Origin: Methylococcaceae bacterium UBA6146
GTDB taxonomy: Bacteria; Pseudomonadota; Gammaproteobacteria; Methylococcales; Methylomonadaceae
NCBI GenBank assembly: GCA_002422395.1
Contig: DIUY01000002.1
Location: forward strand, 1 to 64,000
Direction: 5' to 3'
Length of the DNA: 64,000 bases
Shown here one piece after another: positions 16,776 to 25,544 of this stretch; positions within the stretch are counted from its first letter, which is position 1; each line of letters starts with the position of its first letter. Under the pieces are notes generated by a model. That model worked only from the letters and a program-made list of their open reading frames with translations. It was not told the origin of the DNA and searched no databases. A program made the position numbers and the translations under genes.

Positions 16776-18994
16776 TAGCCGCTCACTATGGCATGTAACA
16801 AGCCATCGGTTTCTTGTTCAAGAGCAAAAATTTCGGCGGTGATTTCTTCTAGGCTGCGGGGCGGCACATAGTTGTAAAAATAGCGGGTAAAGGAAATTTC
16901 GTAGCCTGTTACGGTTTTGCTTTCGTCTATCCAGGCATCGGGGATGTGTTGCAATACTTCACGTTCAAAATAGGCTTGGATGTCTTGGTCTAGCGGCACG
17001 TTTTCGGTGTCGCGCAATTCGCTGTCGGCTTCGTAGTGGATAGTGCCGTCTGCTAGCGTTTTCTTGATGACCCGTTCTGCGTCTTCATTTTTCCAGGTAA
17101 TGGCATCAATGATGCTTTTCAGCCCTTTGGCATCCAGGTTTAGGTCTAAATCTTTAACGGTTTTGTTCAGTAATGGCAGAAAGCGGTTGTAGTCATCAAA
17201 TTGCTGATTGCCGATTGTATCGGCTAATTTTTGCGCGGCTTGCATCAAGGCTAGGCCATTTTGCCAATGCCCGATGCTGAACAATTTGGTTTTGTCGGCG
17301 GGCTTGAGTTTGATCTCATGCTTATTTAGATAGGCTTCGATTTTGTCTTGGTATTTGGCTAGGTTTTTATAGAGGTCGTCGCCAAATTGGCTGTATGCCC
17401 ATGCCATTTCTTCATAGAGGTTTTTATCAAACCGCAAGCTGGCTATGGCTTCGGCGGTAAATTGTGCCGATAGGCGTAAAGGCCGTTCAACAGTGATTTT
17501 GTTGTAACCAAAGTGGCTATTGGGGTAAATTTTGGAAATGTCGGTTTCTACAAAGTCCATGTACAGTTTAGTAATGGCATCGATTTGGGCGGGCTTCATT
17601 TCACAATTTTTTTGCCCTAGGTTTTTACGCAATTTTTCGTAAATATCTATGGCGTTAATGAGTTGCACTTGGCCTTTGCGGCGGGCGGCTTTTCTATTGG
17701 ATACAATCCATATATAGGTAGGAATGCCTGTGTTATAAAAAATATTTTTGGGTAAGGCGATGATACATTCCAGCCAATCGTTTTCAATGATGTGTTTGCG
17801 TATTTCACTTTCGCCGCCACCTGCATCCCCTGTAAACAAAGCCGAACCGTTGTGGACGGTGGCAATACGGCTGCCTAGTTCGGTGTTGTGTTTCATTTTG
17901 CTGACCATGTTCATCAGGAACAGCAATTGCCCGTCGGATATGGACGGCAAGCCGATTTGAAAACGCGGGTCTTTGATGACTTGATTTGCTTTTTTGCCTC
18001 TATCGGTAACGATGGCATCTTCGTCTATTTTCCAGGTTTTGCCATACGGGGGATTGGACAGCATGAAGTCGAACTGTTTATCGGGAAAACCATCTCTTTG
18101 CAAGGTAGAGCCGTAAGCGATATTTTCCGTTTTCTCGCCTTTAATGAGCATGTCGCTGGTGCAAATGGCGTAGGTTTCTGGGTTGACTTCTTGCCCATAG
18201 AGCATGAATTCTGCGTTATTGTCCGTTAGCTTTTGGGCGTAATGCTCCGCTTCGGTGAGCATCCCACCACTACCACAAGCAGGATCGTAAATATTGTAAA
18301 CCCCTTTGGATATTTGCTCTTTTACTGGGGTGAACAAAATATGGGTCATCAATTTGATGATTTCACGCGGGGTAAAATGTTCACCCGCTTCTTCGTTATT
18401 GTCTTCGTTAAATTTTCTTATCAATTCTTCAAACACATAGCCCATGCCTAGGTTGGTCAAGGGCGGCAATATGTCGCCTTTGCTGTTGGTGGCTTGATTG
18501 GGGCTTAGGTTGATTGCTGGGTCACATAGCTTTTCTATCAACAAATGTGTTAAACCCGCTTCTTTGAGCGTTTCTAACTGATTGCGTAATTTGAATTTGC
18601 TGATGATGTCTTGAATATTGGGGCTGAAGCCATCGAGATAGGCTTCTAGGTTGGTGTCTATGTTGTCGGCATCGGTTAGCAGGGAAGTGTAGGAAAATTC
18701 CGGTTGGGCTTCATCCGTTTTTGAATTGCCCATTGTGTATTTGGAGGTGTTCCAAAAACTATAACCTGATTGGCCTGCCAAAGCAGCTTTGTTGTCAATT
18801 TGTTGGCTAATTAAAAAGGCATTGGCTTGTAACACTTTTTCTTTTGTTGGCACTAAGAGAACATCCAAACGCCTTAAGACAGTAAAGGGCAAGATAATGT
18901 CACGGTATTTGCCCCTTACGAAAACATCACGGAGTACATCATCGGCAACGCTCCAAATAAAACTAACGATTTGATTATGGGTTTTGGGGTTCAT
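16775..18994 (-). CDS. hsdM: Type I restriction DNA methyltransferase subunit M
   Basis: 739 residues, longer than most HsdM proteins because of an extended C-terminus. Residues 1-150 are the N-terminal helical domain. EHFTPREI at 205-212 leads into the SAM-binding motif DPACGSGG (237-244), and the catalytic motif NPPYG is at 314-318, indicating N6-adenine methylation. First gene of the operon hsdM, YhcG-like nuclease, hsdS, Uma2, hsdR. The promoter should lie in 18995-19050, beside an IS1-type end. Confidence 0.96.
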   Translation of the reverse strand: MNPKTHNQIVSFIWSVADDVLRDVFVRGKYRDIILPFTVLRRLDVLLVPTKEKVLQANAFLISQQIDNKAALAGQSGYSFWNTSKYTMGNSKTDEAQPEFSYTSLLTDADNIDTNLEAYLDGFSPNIQDIISKFKLRNQLETLKEAGLTHLLIEKLCDPAINLSPNQATNSKGDILPPLTNLGMGYVFEELIRKFNEDNNEEAGEHFTPREIIKLMTHILFTPVKEQISKGVYNIYDPACGSGGMLTEAEHYAQKLTDNNAEFMLYGQEVNPETYAICTSDMLIKGEKTENIAYGSTLQRDGFPDKQFDFMLSNPPYGKTWKIDEDAIVTDRGKKANQVIKDPRFQIGLPSISDGQLLFLMNMVSKMKHNTELGSRIATVHNGSALFTGDAGGGESEIRKHIIENDWLECIIALPKNIFYNTGIPTYIWIVSNRKAARRKGQVQLINAIDIYEKLRKNLGQKNCEMKPAQIDAITKLYMDFVETDISKIYPNSHFGYNKITVERPLRLSAQFTAEAIASLRFDKNLYEEMAWAYSQFGDDLYKNLAKYQDKIEAYLNKHEIKLKPADKTKLFSIGHWQNGLALMQAAQKLADTIGNQQFDDYNRFLPLLNKTVKDLDLNLDAKGLKSIIDAITWKNEDAERVIKKTLADGTIHYEADSELRDTENVPLDQDIQAYFEREVLQHIPDAWIDESKTVTGYEISFTRYFYNYVPPRSLEEITAEIFALEQETDGLLHAIVSG

Positions 18995-19051
18995 AAGTTG
19001 GTATCTTTGGGTATAGGCTATCCTAGCAATAGAACGCTTTTAGGAATTTTC

Positions 19052-19562
19052 GGTAATGGTAAAAATCAAAATGATAGGTTCAACACTATTTTCGGATAAA
19101 AAGATGGGTGACCCAAGCATGGTATTCATCAGACTTTGAAAAAGACAAAGTTTTGCGTGTATAGCGGGCTAACCACTGGCGAAGCGTGTTGTCCCATCGT
19201 TCAACATGATTGGTTTGCCCCGAGTCTTTACCGACGCTACGATGCGTTTCTTTCGGGGACACTTTTTGATAAGCGCCCCAAAAATCGCTGTAGCTGCGGG
19301 CTTTTTTATAGCCTTCAGGGATGGCACGCCAAAGCGATTGGCAGCTTTTTTCGCTACGGTCGCCGATAACATAGGCGACGACCTGCCGGGTCTGGCGGCA
19401 AAGCGCAACCCATAACCAACGCTTATTGGCACGGCGTTTGACAAAAAACCATACCTCATCCAATTCCAATGCCTCAGGAAAACCGCGCCAGTGGGTGAAA
19501 GGTTGCCCACGTTCGCCCCGTCGGGCTAGGTGCGGTTTACTCGGTGTGATGGGGGGTGGCGG
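19052..19562 (-). mobile_element. IS1-family element remnant
   Basis: A GGTAATGGTAAAAATCAAAA end typical of IS1-family termini begins at 19052, 57 bp upstream of the hsdM start. No matching opposite end is found, so the element is truncated at its transposase 5' side, where it abuts the integrase pseudogene. Confidence 0.6.
19086..19562 (-). pseudogene. Truncated IS1-family transposase
   Basis: The frame is open back to the TAA that ends the neighbouring integrase remnant, and has no ATG. It encodes the catalytic half of an IS1-type (DDE) transposase: LELDEVWFFV with the first Asp, SYSDFWGAY with the second Asp, and NHVERWDNTLRQWLAR with the Glu. The N-terminal zinc-finger/HTH half is missing. 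A TTG at 19469 could start a 127-residue product, but transposition is unlikely. Confidence 0.8.
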
Positions 19563-20285
19563 TTAAGCGGTTTTCATTTGAAACGGCACAATAACGCCGC
19601 CCGCTTTCAAACTGTCCAGATAATCTGCCCACCATTGCAACATTAATGCGCCAATTTGTACGGGGTCGGTAATGGCTGCGTGATGGGCTTGTTTAGTGGG
19701 GGTTAATGCGCCTTTAAGATCGGGGATGGGGTTACGGTTGGCGCGTCCCGTGGCTATGGCATGCCTGAACACTTGCCCGCATGTTTGGGCTGCTCGGTGG
19801 GCGGTTTCTACCGCGCCCCGCTGCTCTATGCGTTTGAGCGCCGCCAATACATCAGGGGCTTCGATATCTATAATGGGCAGTTTGCCAAGCCAAGGGAATA
19901 CGTCTTGTTCCAATAGCCGCATAGTCCTTGTTCCGTGGCCTTCGCTTTTGTTGCTCATGTGTTTATTGTGCCATTCGCGGGCAATCACTTCGAAACAGTT
20001 GGCCGCCGCGCCTTGCTTGGCTTTTTTAGCGGCAATTTTGGCGGCTGAGGGGTCTATGCCGTTGGCCAGTTGGGTTTTCGCCTCTTCTTGCTTGGTGCGG
20101 GCATCTTTAAGGGTGAGGATATTCACCGATAGATAAGGTTTTTTGTTTTCCGCAAAAACGATAAGCAAACCGCCAAAACTTTCCGCCTTGTGGCGTTACC
20201 AACAAGAACAGGCCGTCACACCATCAAAGAGTTTTTGTTGTTTGCTTAAGGGTTTTATTTGGCGGATTGTTATATCTGACAGCAT
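19563..20285 (-). pseudogene. Decayed tyrosine integrase at the ssrA attachment site
   Basis: It begins at ATG 20285 (MLSDITIRQIKPLSKQQKL), jumps frame near 20220 into DGLFLLVTPQGGKFWRF, and jumps again near 20117 before a long frame of 201 codons. Beside the intact integrase at 29667-30884 it shows the same DUF4102 and SAM-like domains (GQVFRHAIATGRANRNP). It then passes from DPVQIGAL directly to MLQWWADYLDSLKAGG, so about 170 residues holding the catalytic Arg, His-x-x-Arg and Tyr are deleted in frame. It is certainly inactive, and marks an old island inserted at the tmRNA gene. Confidence 0.9.
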
Positions 20286-20312
20286 GGCGCCCTCATCAAG
20301 GGTTAGGGTGGT

Positions 20313-20354
20313 TTTGTTGGTATCGGCTTTGCCTTGGAGACAGATACCAACAAA
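20313..20354. promoter_or_regulatory. Inverted repeat upstream of the integrase remnant
   Basis: TTTGTTGGTATC and GATACCAACAAA form perfect 12-bp arms 18 bp apart between ssrA and the integrase remnant. Position and design suit an integrase arm-binding or autoregulatory site left from the inserted element. Confidence 0.5.
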
Positions 20355-20410
20355 CATACCTACAAATGTATTGGTATTTCATGATACTTGACGCCACTGC
20401 TTGGAACAAT

Positions 20411-20443
20411 AAAAAACCCGCCAAGCCTTGCGGCTTGCGGGTT
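20411..20443 (-). terminator. Terminator downstream of ssrA
   Basis: AACCCGC-AAGCC pairs with GGCTT-GCGGGTT, one bulged base, followed on the minus strand by a T-run. The same hairpin, GCTTGGCGGGTTTTTTATTG, occurs downstream of tRNA-Arg at 29591-29625, in both cases between the RNA gene and an integrase of the same family. Confidence 0.85.
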
Positions 20444-20477
20444 CTGATACTGTATGATACGGCTTGATTTTACAATT

Positions 20478-20855
20478 TGGTGGAGGCGGCGGGGATTGAA
20501 CCCGCGTCCGCAAGTACTCCGCCCCAAGGTCTACATGCTTGTCTCGTTCTTTTGATTTAGCTGATGGCTACCCGACGAGCCAAGAAAACCAGCAGCGATT
20601 CCGTAAGGTTTTAGCGCATCCACACCGGACAGGTTTCAGCGCGATCTTATGTAAATGACCTCTGAGCGTCCAGCGAACTGGACTCCACCCGCATAAGCAC
20701 AGATGGTCAAAGGAATGGTGCTGTGTTTAAGCAGCTAGAGCCATTGAGTAGTTTTCGTCGTTTGCGAATACTTTTTTTCTGTATATTTTACGAGATTTAC
20801 AGTCCTCGGCATGCACTTAAGGTTTTGCTACCCACGTCGAAGCCATGTCGCCCCC
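20478..20855 (-). ncRNA. ssrA: Transfer-messenger RNA (tmRNA)
   Basis: 378 nt on the minus strand. The 5' end GGGGGCGACATGGCTTCGAC (20855) and the 3' end with GGTTCAATCCCCGCCGCC and CCTCCACCA (20478) give the tRNA-like domain. The tag reading frame encodes ANDENYSMALAA and stop (about 20735-20773), close to the classical tag with a Ser-Met insertion. It rescues stalled ribosomes together with SmpB. The 3' end is a common integration target, consistent with the adjacent integrase remnant. Confidence 0.96.
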
Positions 20856-21180
20856 TAAGAAAATCATTCTACCTTATATCAAGTATATGTTGCCATTGAA
20901 TTTAAAAGAAATCGGCAACCTTTCGCCACTTAATTTGTGACGCACGGTGTGATCTAAATCGGGCCAAATAGTTCAAACCAAATTTACTGGATACGGACAC
21001 TAATTTTAATTGTGGGTAACACCACAAGAAGCGGCGTGACCGCCAGTTACTCCAAAGAGATGGCGGTCGCCAATCCACAATATCTAAATTTGCGTAAAAA
21101 AAAGGTTCATCGTATACTTCAAGTTGGCTTACTTGATCAAGCTAGCGCGTATTATAAAAACTTTTTTGGAGGTTATGATT

Positions 21181-21255
21181 ATGAAATGGGAAACACCAAG
21201 TTACACAGACCTGCGTTTCGGTTTTGAAGTCACTATGTATATCTACAACCGTTAA
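21181..21255 (+). CDS. pqqA: PQQ precursor peptide PqqA
   Basis: 24 residues, MKWETPSYTDLRFGFEVTMY then IYNR, with GGAGG 9 bases before the ATG. Glu16 and Tyr20, cross-linked to make pyrroloquinoline quinone, are in the expected E-x-x-x-Y spacing. PQQ is the cofactor of methanol dehydrogenase. A hairpin directly downstream separates it from pqqB, which probably keeps precursor transcripts more abundant than those of the enzymes. Confidence 0.97.
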   Translation: MKWETPSYTDLRFGFEVTMYIYNR

Positions 21256-21272
21256 TTTTTCCGGTTGGCAAT

Positions 21273-21304
21273 AAAAGGGGTTCGTTAAGAACCCCTTTTT
21301 TTTG
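21273..21304 (+). terminator. Terminator/attenuator between pqqA and pqqB
   Basis: AAAAGGGGTTC and GAACCCCTTTT form a perfect 11-bp stem with loop GTTAA, followed by a T-run. Partial read-through would supply pqqB. Confidence 0.93.
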
Positions 21305-21384
21305 TCCATTTTTTTGGATCGGCTTTGCTTGGCGCGTATTAATCCCGTATTATTTTAGCTTTTTCGACTTCGCAGGGTTTGTTC

Positions 21385-22296
21385 ATGAAAATCAGAGTTC
21401 TCGGTTCCGGTGCCGGTGGCGGTTTTCCGCAATGGAATTGCAATTGCCATAATTGCCACCGCCTGCGTCACGGCAAAATGAACGGCACGGCGCGTACCCA
21501 ATCATCCATTGCAGTGAGCACGGATAATAAAAACTGGCTATTGTTTAACACTTCGCCGGATATTCGTGCGCAACTGGAGGCTTTTCCGGCAATTCAGCCA
21601 AAAGAAGGGGTACGGGACACGGGCATTAAAGCCATCATGTTGATTGATAGCCAGATTGACCATACCACGGGCATGCTGATGTTACGCGAGGGAAAGCCGC
21701 TGGAGGTTTATTGCACCGAGATGGTCAGGCAGGATCTGACGACGGGTTTTCCTTTGTTTAATATGTTGGCGCATTATTGTACCGTCAATCATCACCCCAT
21801 CCCCGTTGATGGGAGCAGCTTTGCCATTCCGGAAATTGACGACTTACGTTTTTACACCCAAGCGTTAAAGAGCAAGGCCCCGCCTTATTCCCCACATCGC
21901 CATGACCCCCATGAGGGTGATAACATCGGTGTGGTTATTGAACAAATTTCGACGGGCAAAAAAGTGTTTTACTCGCCAGGTCTTGGTGAAATCGAACCGC
22001 ATGTCATGAACGCCATGCAAGATGTTGATTGCTTATTGGTGGACGGCACATTTTGGACGGATGACGAAATGTGCATCCAGCACATTAGCCATAAAAAAGC
22101 CCGTGAAATCGGTCACTTGCCGCAATCAGGACCCGGGGGCATGATAGACGTGCTTAATAATGTGGCAAAAGCCCGTAAGATATTAATCCACATCAACAAC
22201 ACCAATCCTATTTTGGATAATGATTCTGAGCAGCGTAAGGCACTTGATGCTGCCGGTATTGAAGTGGCTTATGATGGCTTAGAAATTGATTTATAA
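21385..22296 (+). CDS. pqqB: PQQ biosynthesis protein PqqB
   Basis: 303 residues from ATG 21385 (a TTG two codons earlier is possible). Metallo-beta-lactamase-like fold: SGAGGGFPQWNCNCHNC at the N-terminus has the Cys pairs typical of PqqB, DSQIDHTTG is the altered metal motif, and SHKKAREIGHLPQSG follows. PqqB is thought to hydroxylate the cross-linked Glu-Tyr intermediate. Next downstream is a DUF302 gene, then pqqC. Confidence 0.97.
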   Translation: MKIRVLGSGAGGGFPQWNCNCHNCHRLRHGKMNGTARTQSSIAVSTDNKNWLLFNTSPDIRAQLEAFPAIQPKEGVRDTGIKAIMLIDSQIDHTTGMLMLREGKPLEVYCTEMVRQDLTTGFPLFNMLAHYCTVNHHPIPVDGSSFAIPEIDDLRFYTQALKSKAPPYSPHRHDPHEGDNIGVVIEQISTGKKVFYSPGLGEIEPHVMNAMQDVDCLLVDGTFWTDDEMCIQHISHKKAREIGHLPQSGPGGMIDVLNNVAKARKILIHINNTNPILDNDSEQRKALDAAGIEVAYDGLEIDL

Positions 22297-22367
22297 GCCC
22301 AAATGCTCTGGTGGGGGGAATGTGGTTAAAAACTGGAACTGATTTTTGAATCTCTGGAGGTGACACT

Positions 22368-22751
22368 ATGTATTACTTAGTTGAAACGGACAAACCACTC
22401 AACCAAGCGGCGGACGATCTCGCGGTGGCGGTTGCCCATCATGGTTTTGGCGTGCTGCACGTCCACGACTTGGGGGCGGCTCTTCGCAATAAAGGCATTG
22501 CCTTTGCGGAAGAGTGTAAGATTTTTGAGGTCTGTAATCCGGTGCAAGCGGCAAACGTGCTGGCCGCCGATATGCGCTTAAATATGGCGCTACCGTGCCG
22601 TATTTCTGTTTTTACCGAACGAGGCAAAACCAAGATTGGGCTTATTAAACCATTGCCGATGCTCGCGGCGCTGTCTCAGGATGCCACGCTGATACAAGTG
22701 GCCACGGATGTTGAAGAAAAAATCATCCAGATGGTTGATGATGCACGCTAG
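22368..22751 (+). CDS. DUF302 family protein within the pqq cluster
   Basis: 127 residues with CTGGAGGTGAC before the ATG. The DUF302 signature is clear: AVAHHGFGVLHVHDLG, KIFEVCNPVQAANVL and LPCRISVFTERGKTKIG. Two Cys residues (EVCNP and LPCRI) are those usually conserved. The family's function is unknown; a small-ligand or metal role has been proposed. Its place between pqqB and pqqC, with its own ribosome site, suggests co-transcription with PQQ synthesis but does not prove a role in it. Confidence 0.9.
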   Translation: MYYLVETDKPLNQAADDLAVAVAHHGFGVLHVHDLGAALRNKGIAFAEECKIFEVCNPVQAANVLAADMRLNMALPCRISVFTERGKTKIGLIKPLPMLAALSQDATLIQVATDVEEKIIQMVDDAR

Positions 22752-22818
22752 CCACCAAACACATAAATCCCACTAAAACCGCTTGTTGGTTTAAAAACAA
22801 TTATAAGGAGCCCCCCCT

Positions 22819-23550
22819 ATGAGCTGTTCTGGCAATAAGGCTTGGAGCAAAGACGAGTTTGAAGCAGCCCTACGCGGCATGGAAAAATACTACCACATCC
22901 ATCATCCATACCATATTTTGATGAATGAAGGTAAATTGACTAAAAAGCAGATCCAAGGCTGGGTGGCCAACCGCTATTACTACCAAGTTTGCATCCCGTT
23001 GAAGGACGCCAATATTCTCGCCAATTGCCCAGACCGCGAAACCCGTGCGCTGTGGATACAGCGTATCCTTGACCATGACGGCCACCCCGGCGACCCTGGT
23101 GGTATTGAGGCTTGGATACAGCTAGGCATGGCAGTTGGCTTAACACGTGAGGAAGTCACTTCTGAGCAATATGTTTTGCCGGGTGTGCGTTTTGCGGTGG
23201 ATGCTTATGTCAATTTTGCCCGCCGCGCCGAATGGCATGAGGCCGCCAGCTCGTCATTAACCGAGTTGTTTGCCCCCAAAATCCACCAGCAACGTCTGGA
23301 TAATTGGCCGGAGCATTACCCTTGGGTTGAACAGGAAGGCTATGTCTATTTCCGCAAACGCTTGACCGAAGCCAGGCGTGATGTGGCGCATGGTTTGGCC
23401 ATTACGCTGGACTGGTATAAAACCCGTGAGCAACAAGACCGCATGGTGCAAATCCTTAAATTTAAGCTAGATGTGTTGTGGTCTATGGCCGATGCGATGT
23501 ATATGGCTTATATCCACAGCATGCCGCCTTATTTTACGGTCACTCATTAG
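22819..23550 (+). CDS. pqqC: Pyrroloquinoline-quinone synthase PqqC
   Basis: 243 residues, usual length, with AAGGAGCC upstream. PqqC catalyses the final cyclisation and eight-electron oxidation to PQQ. Visible family features include YYHIHHPYHILMNEGKLTK, NRYYYQVCIPLKDA, LDHDGHPGDPGG and the C-terminal YMAYIHSMPPYF. pqqD and pqqE do not follow within this window, so they must lie elsewhere. Confidence 0.97.
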   Translation: MSCSGNKAWSKDEFEAALRGMEKYYHIHHPYHILMNEGKLTKKQIQGWVANRYYYQVCIPLKDANILANCPDRETRALWIQRILDHDGHPGDPGGIEAWIQLGMAVGLTREEVTSEQYVLPGVRFAVDAYVNFARRAEWHEAASSSLTELFAPKIHQQRLDNWPEHYPWVEQEGYVYFRKRLTEARRDVAHGLAITLDWYKTREQQDRMVQILKFKLDVLWSMADAMYMAYIHSMPPYFTVTH

Positions 23551-23826
23551 TTTCCGGTTAAAAATGGCTTAAGCCAAGGTGTAAAAAACATTTTTTTACA
23601 CCCACTTTAGCCGATAGAGGAAAACATAAGGCTCATCAAGAACCCCAAGATATTGAACATGTTCTTATAAGTGTCTTGGCCTGGTGGCTTCTTTAGCCTT
23701 AACTGTAAAGTCCCTTGAAATAGCTTTTTTTAGACAGCATACGCATTCAGATTTTTTTCAGTTTTACTGCTGATAATGGCGGCAAGCTGTTTCCCATCCC
23801 TCAAACTTTTGAGTCTAACTTGCACT

Positions 23827-25536
23827 ATGAAAATTGTTTCAACTGTTGTCTTGATTATTTTGCTGAACAGCGCTGTGGCTTGGTTGGCAAATTTGCCACA
23901 AGAGGCGGGTCAGGACGTACCAGAAGGCAAGCTCAATAGCCTGTCTTTTGCACCGTTTCGGGAAGGGCAAAGCCCTATGGCTGGTGTATTTCCTACGCCG
24001 GCTCAAATTGAGGCGGACTTGCAATTGATGAGTGAAAAAACCCATTCGATCCGAACCTACGCCAGCGCCGAAGGCACAATGCCTGTGATACCGGCATTGG
24101 TGCGCAAGTACGGGTTGGCCTTGATTCAAGGGGCGTGGTTAGGGGGGGAGGCGAAGGGCAATAACAAAGAAATCGATGAATTGATACGCTCTGCTAATGC
24201 CAATCCTGATGTCGTCAAACGGGTTATTGTCGGCAATGAAGTGTTGTTGCGCGGTGATCTCGAACCGGAAGAATTAATCAAGTACATCCGCGAAGTAAAA
24301 AAAGCCGTTAAGCAGCCGGTGTCTTATGCCGATGTTTGGTCGATGTACATGAAATATCCCGAACTTATTAAAGAAGTGGATTTTATTACCATCCATATCC
24401 TGCCATATTGGGAAGATGAGCCGATTGCTGTTGCCCAAGCGCCTGCACACATTGCCCGTATTTACCAACATGTGCAACAGGAGGCCAATGCCATAGCGCC
24501 CAATAAACCCATATTAATCGGCGAGTCCGGTTGGCCAAGCGAAGGTCGGCAACGTGGGTGGGCAGTGCCTAGCGTAGTCAACGAGGCCAAATTTATCCGT
24601 GGCCTGATTCAAGTTGCCAATGCCAACGGTTTTGATTACAACATTGTCGAAGCTATTAACCAATCATGGAAAAGCGAGCTGGAAGGTGTGGTCGGTGCTA
24701 ATTGGGGGCTGTTTTCGATTGATAGGAAGGAAGTTTTCCCTCTCACTGGCAAGGTTTATGAAAATCCTAGTTGGTACAAAAGCTTGTTTGCGTCAGTTAG
24801 TTTTTTTCTTATCGCTGTAGCGGCGTGCTGGAAGCCTTTGCAAAACTTACCAACGCTTACCAGAACAGCGCTTTTGGTGTTTTTACAAGTGCTGACGGTG
24901 CTTTGGGTCAATCAAATAGAATTGTTGTGGTATACCAGTTACAGTGATTGGCAACGCTTATGGGTGGTGATTATCGTTGCCTTAAACGCCGTACTGGGCG
25001 GATTGGTTTTCCAGCGAGGCTACGGTTTATTAACTGGACAAACAGCCACTCCCAAACTTGCAATGGGGCTGTACACCATTTATATGCTCTTTACGGGCTA
25101 TGCGGTTTTTAAAACCTTTTCCTTGGCGATCAATGGGCGTTATATCAGTTTTCCTATTGAGGCCGCCACTATTCCGGTCATCGGGATGGTCGGGCTGATG
25201 CTTGCCCGTTATTTTACAGGGGGCACTAAGTCATTTGCGGCCTTTGAACTTAACGATTTGATAGGCTATGTCAATGACAAAGCATCTCAAGGTAAAATTA
25301 TGGGGTATGCTTTGCTGGTTACGGGGGGGGCGCTAATTGTCGGCGAGACATACGCCTTTTTTGCAAGCCGTGACCTCATTCTTGACCATCCTGAATTTAG
25401 TAACCGATTAGGCATTGCGTTCAACTATACGGTGACTAACCGGCAATTGCTGACTTGGTTAGGATGCTTGATTATTTTGGCATTACCGTTGTTAGTAGGT
25501 AATAAAACGGCCTCCTCAAAAACCCAACAGGATTAA
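23827..25536 (+). CDS. GH17-like glycoside hydrolase with C-terminal membrane domain
   Basis: 569 residues from ATG 23827, which puts a hydrophobic signal/anchor helix (TVVLIILLNSAVAWLA) at the N-terminus; a frame from 23776 adds 17 unlikely residues. Residues about 35-325 form the GH17 barrel, with acid/base Glu in VIVGNEVL and nucleophile Glu in LIGESGWPS. After that there are about seven membrane helices. The family acts on beta-1,3- or related beta-glucans. Likely role: turnover or remodelling of a periplasmic or surface glucan. The ABC transporter genes start 8 bp later, so they are probably co-transcribed. Confidence 0.9.
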   Translation: MKIVSTVVLIILLNSAVAWLANLPQEAGQDVPEGKLNSLSFAPFREGQSPMAGVFPTPAQIEADLQLMSEKTHSIRTYASAEGTMPVIPALVRKYGLALIQGAWLGGEAKGNNKEIDELIRSANANPDVVKRVIVGNEVLLRGDLEPEELIKYIREVKKAVKQPVSYADVWSMYMKYPELIKEVDFITIHILPYWEDEPIAVAQAPAHIARIYQHVQQEANAIAPNKPILIGESGWPSEGRQRGWAVPSVVNEAKFIRGLIQVANANGFDYNIVEAINQSWKSELEGVVGANWGLFSIDRKEVFPLTGKVYENPSWYKSLFASVSFFLIAVAACWKPLQNLPTLTRTALLVFLQVLTVLWVNQIELLWYTSYSDWQRLWVVIIVALNAVLGGLVFQRGYGLLTGQTATPKLAMGLYTIYMLFTGYAVFKTFSLAINGRYISFPIEAATIPVIGMVGLMLARYFTGGTKSFAAFELNDLIGYVNDKASQGKIMGYALLVTGGALIVGETYAFFASRDLILDHPEFSNRLGIAFNYTVTNRQLLTWLGCLIILALPLLVGNKTASSKTQQD

Positions 25537-25544
25537 TCAACATT

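Noticed and set aside
21012..21227. 71-codon frame across pqqA
   Set aside because: Overlaps pqqA out of frame; pqqA itself has the proper ribosome site and conserved residues.
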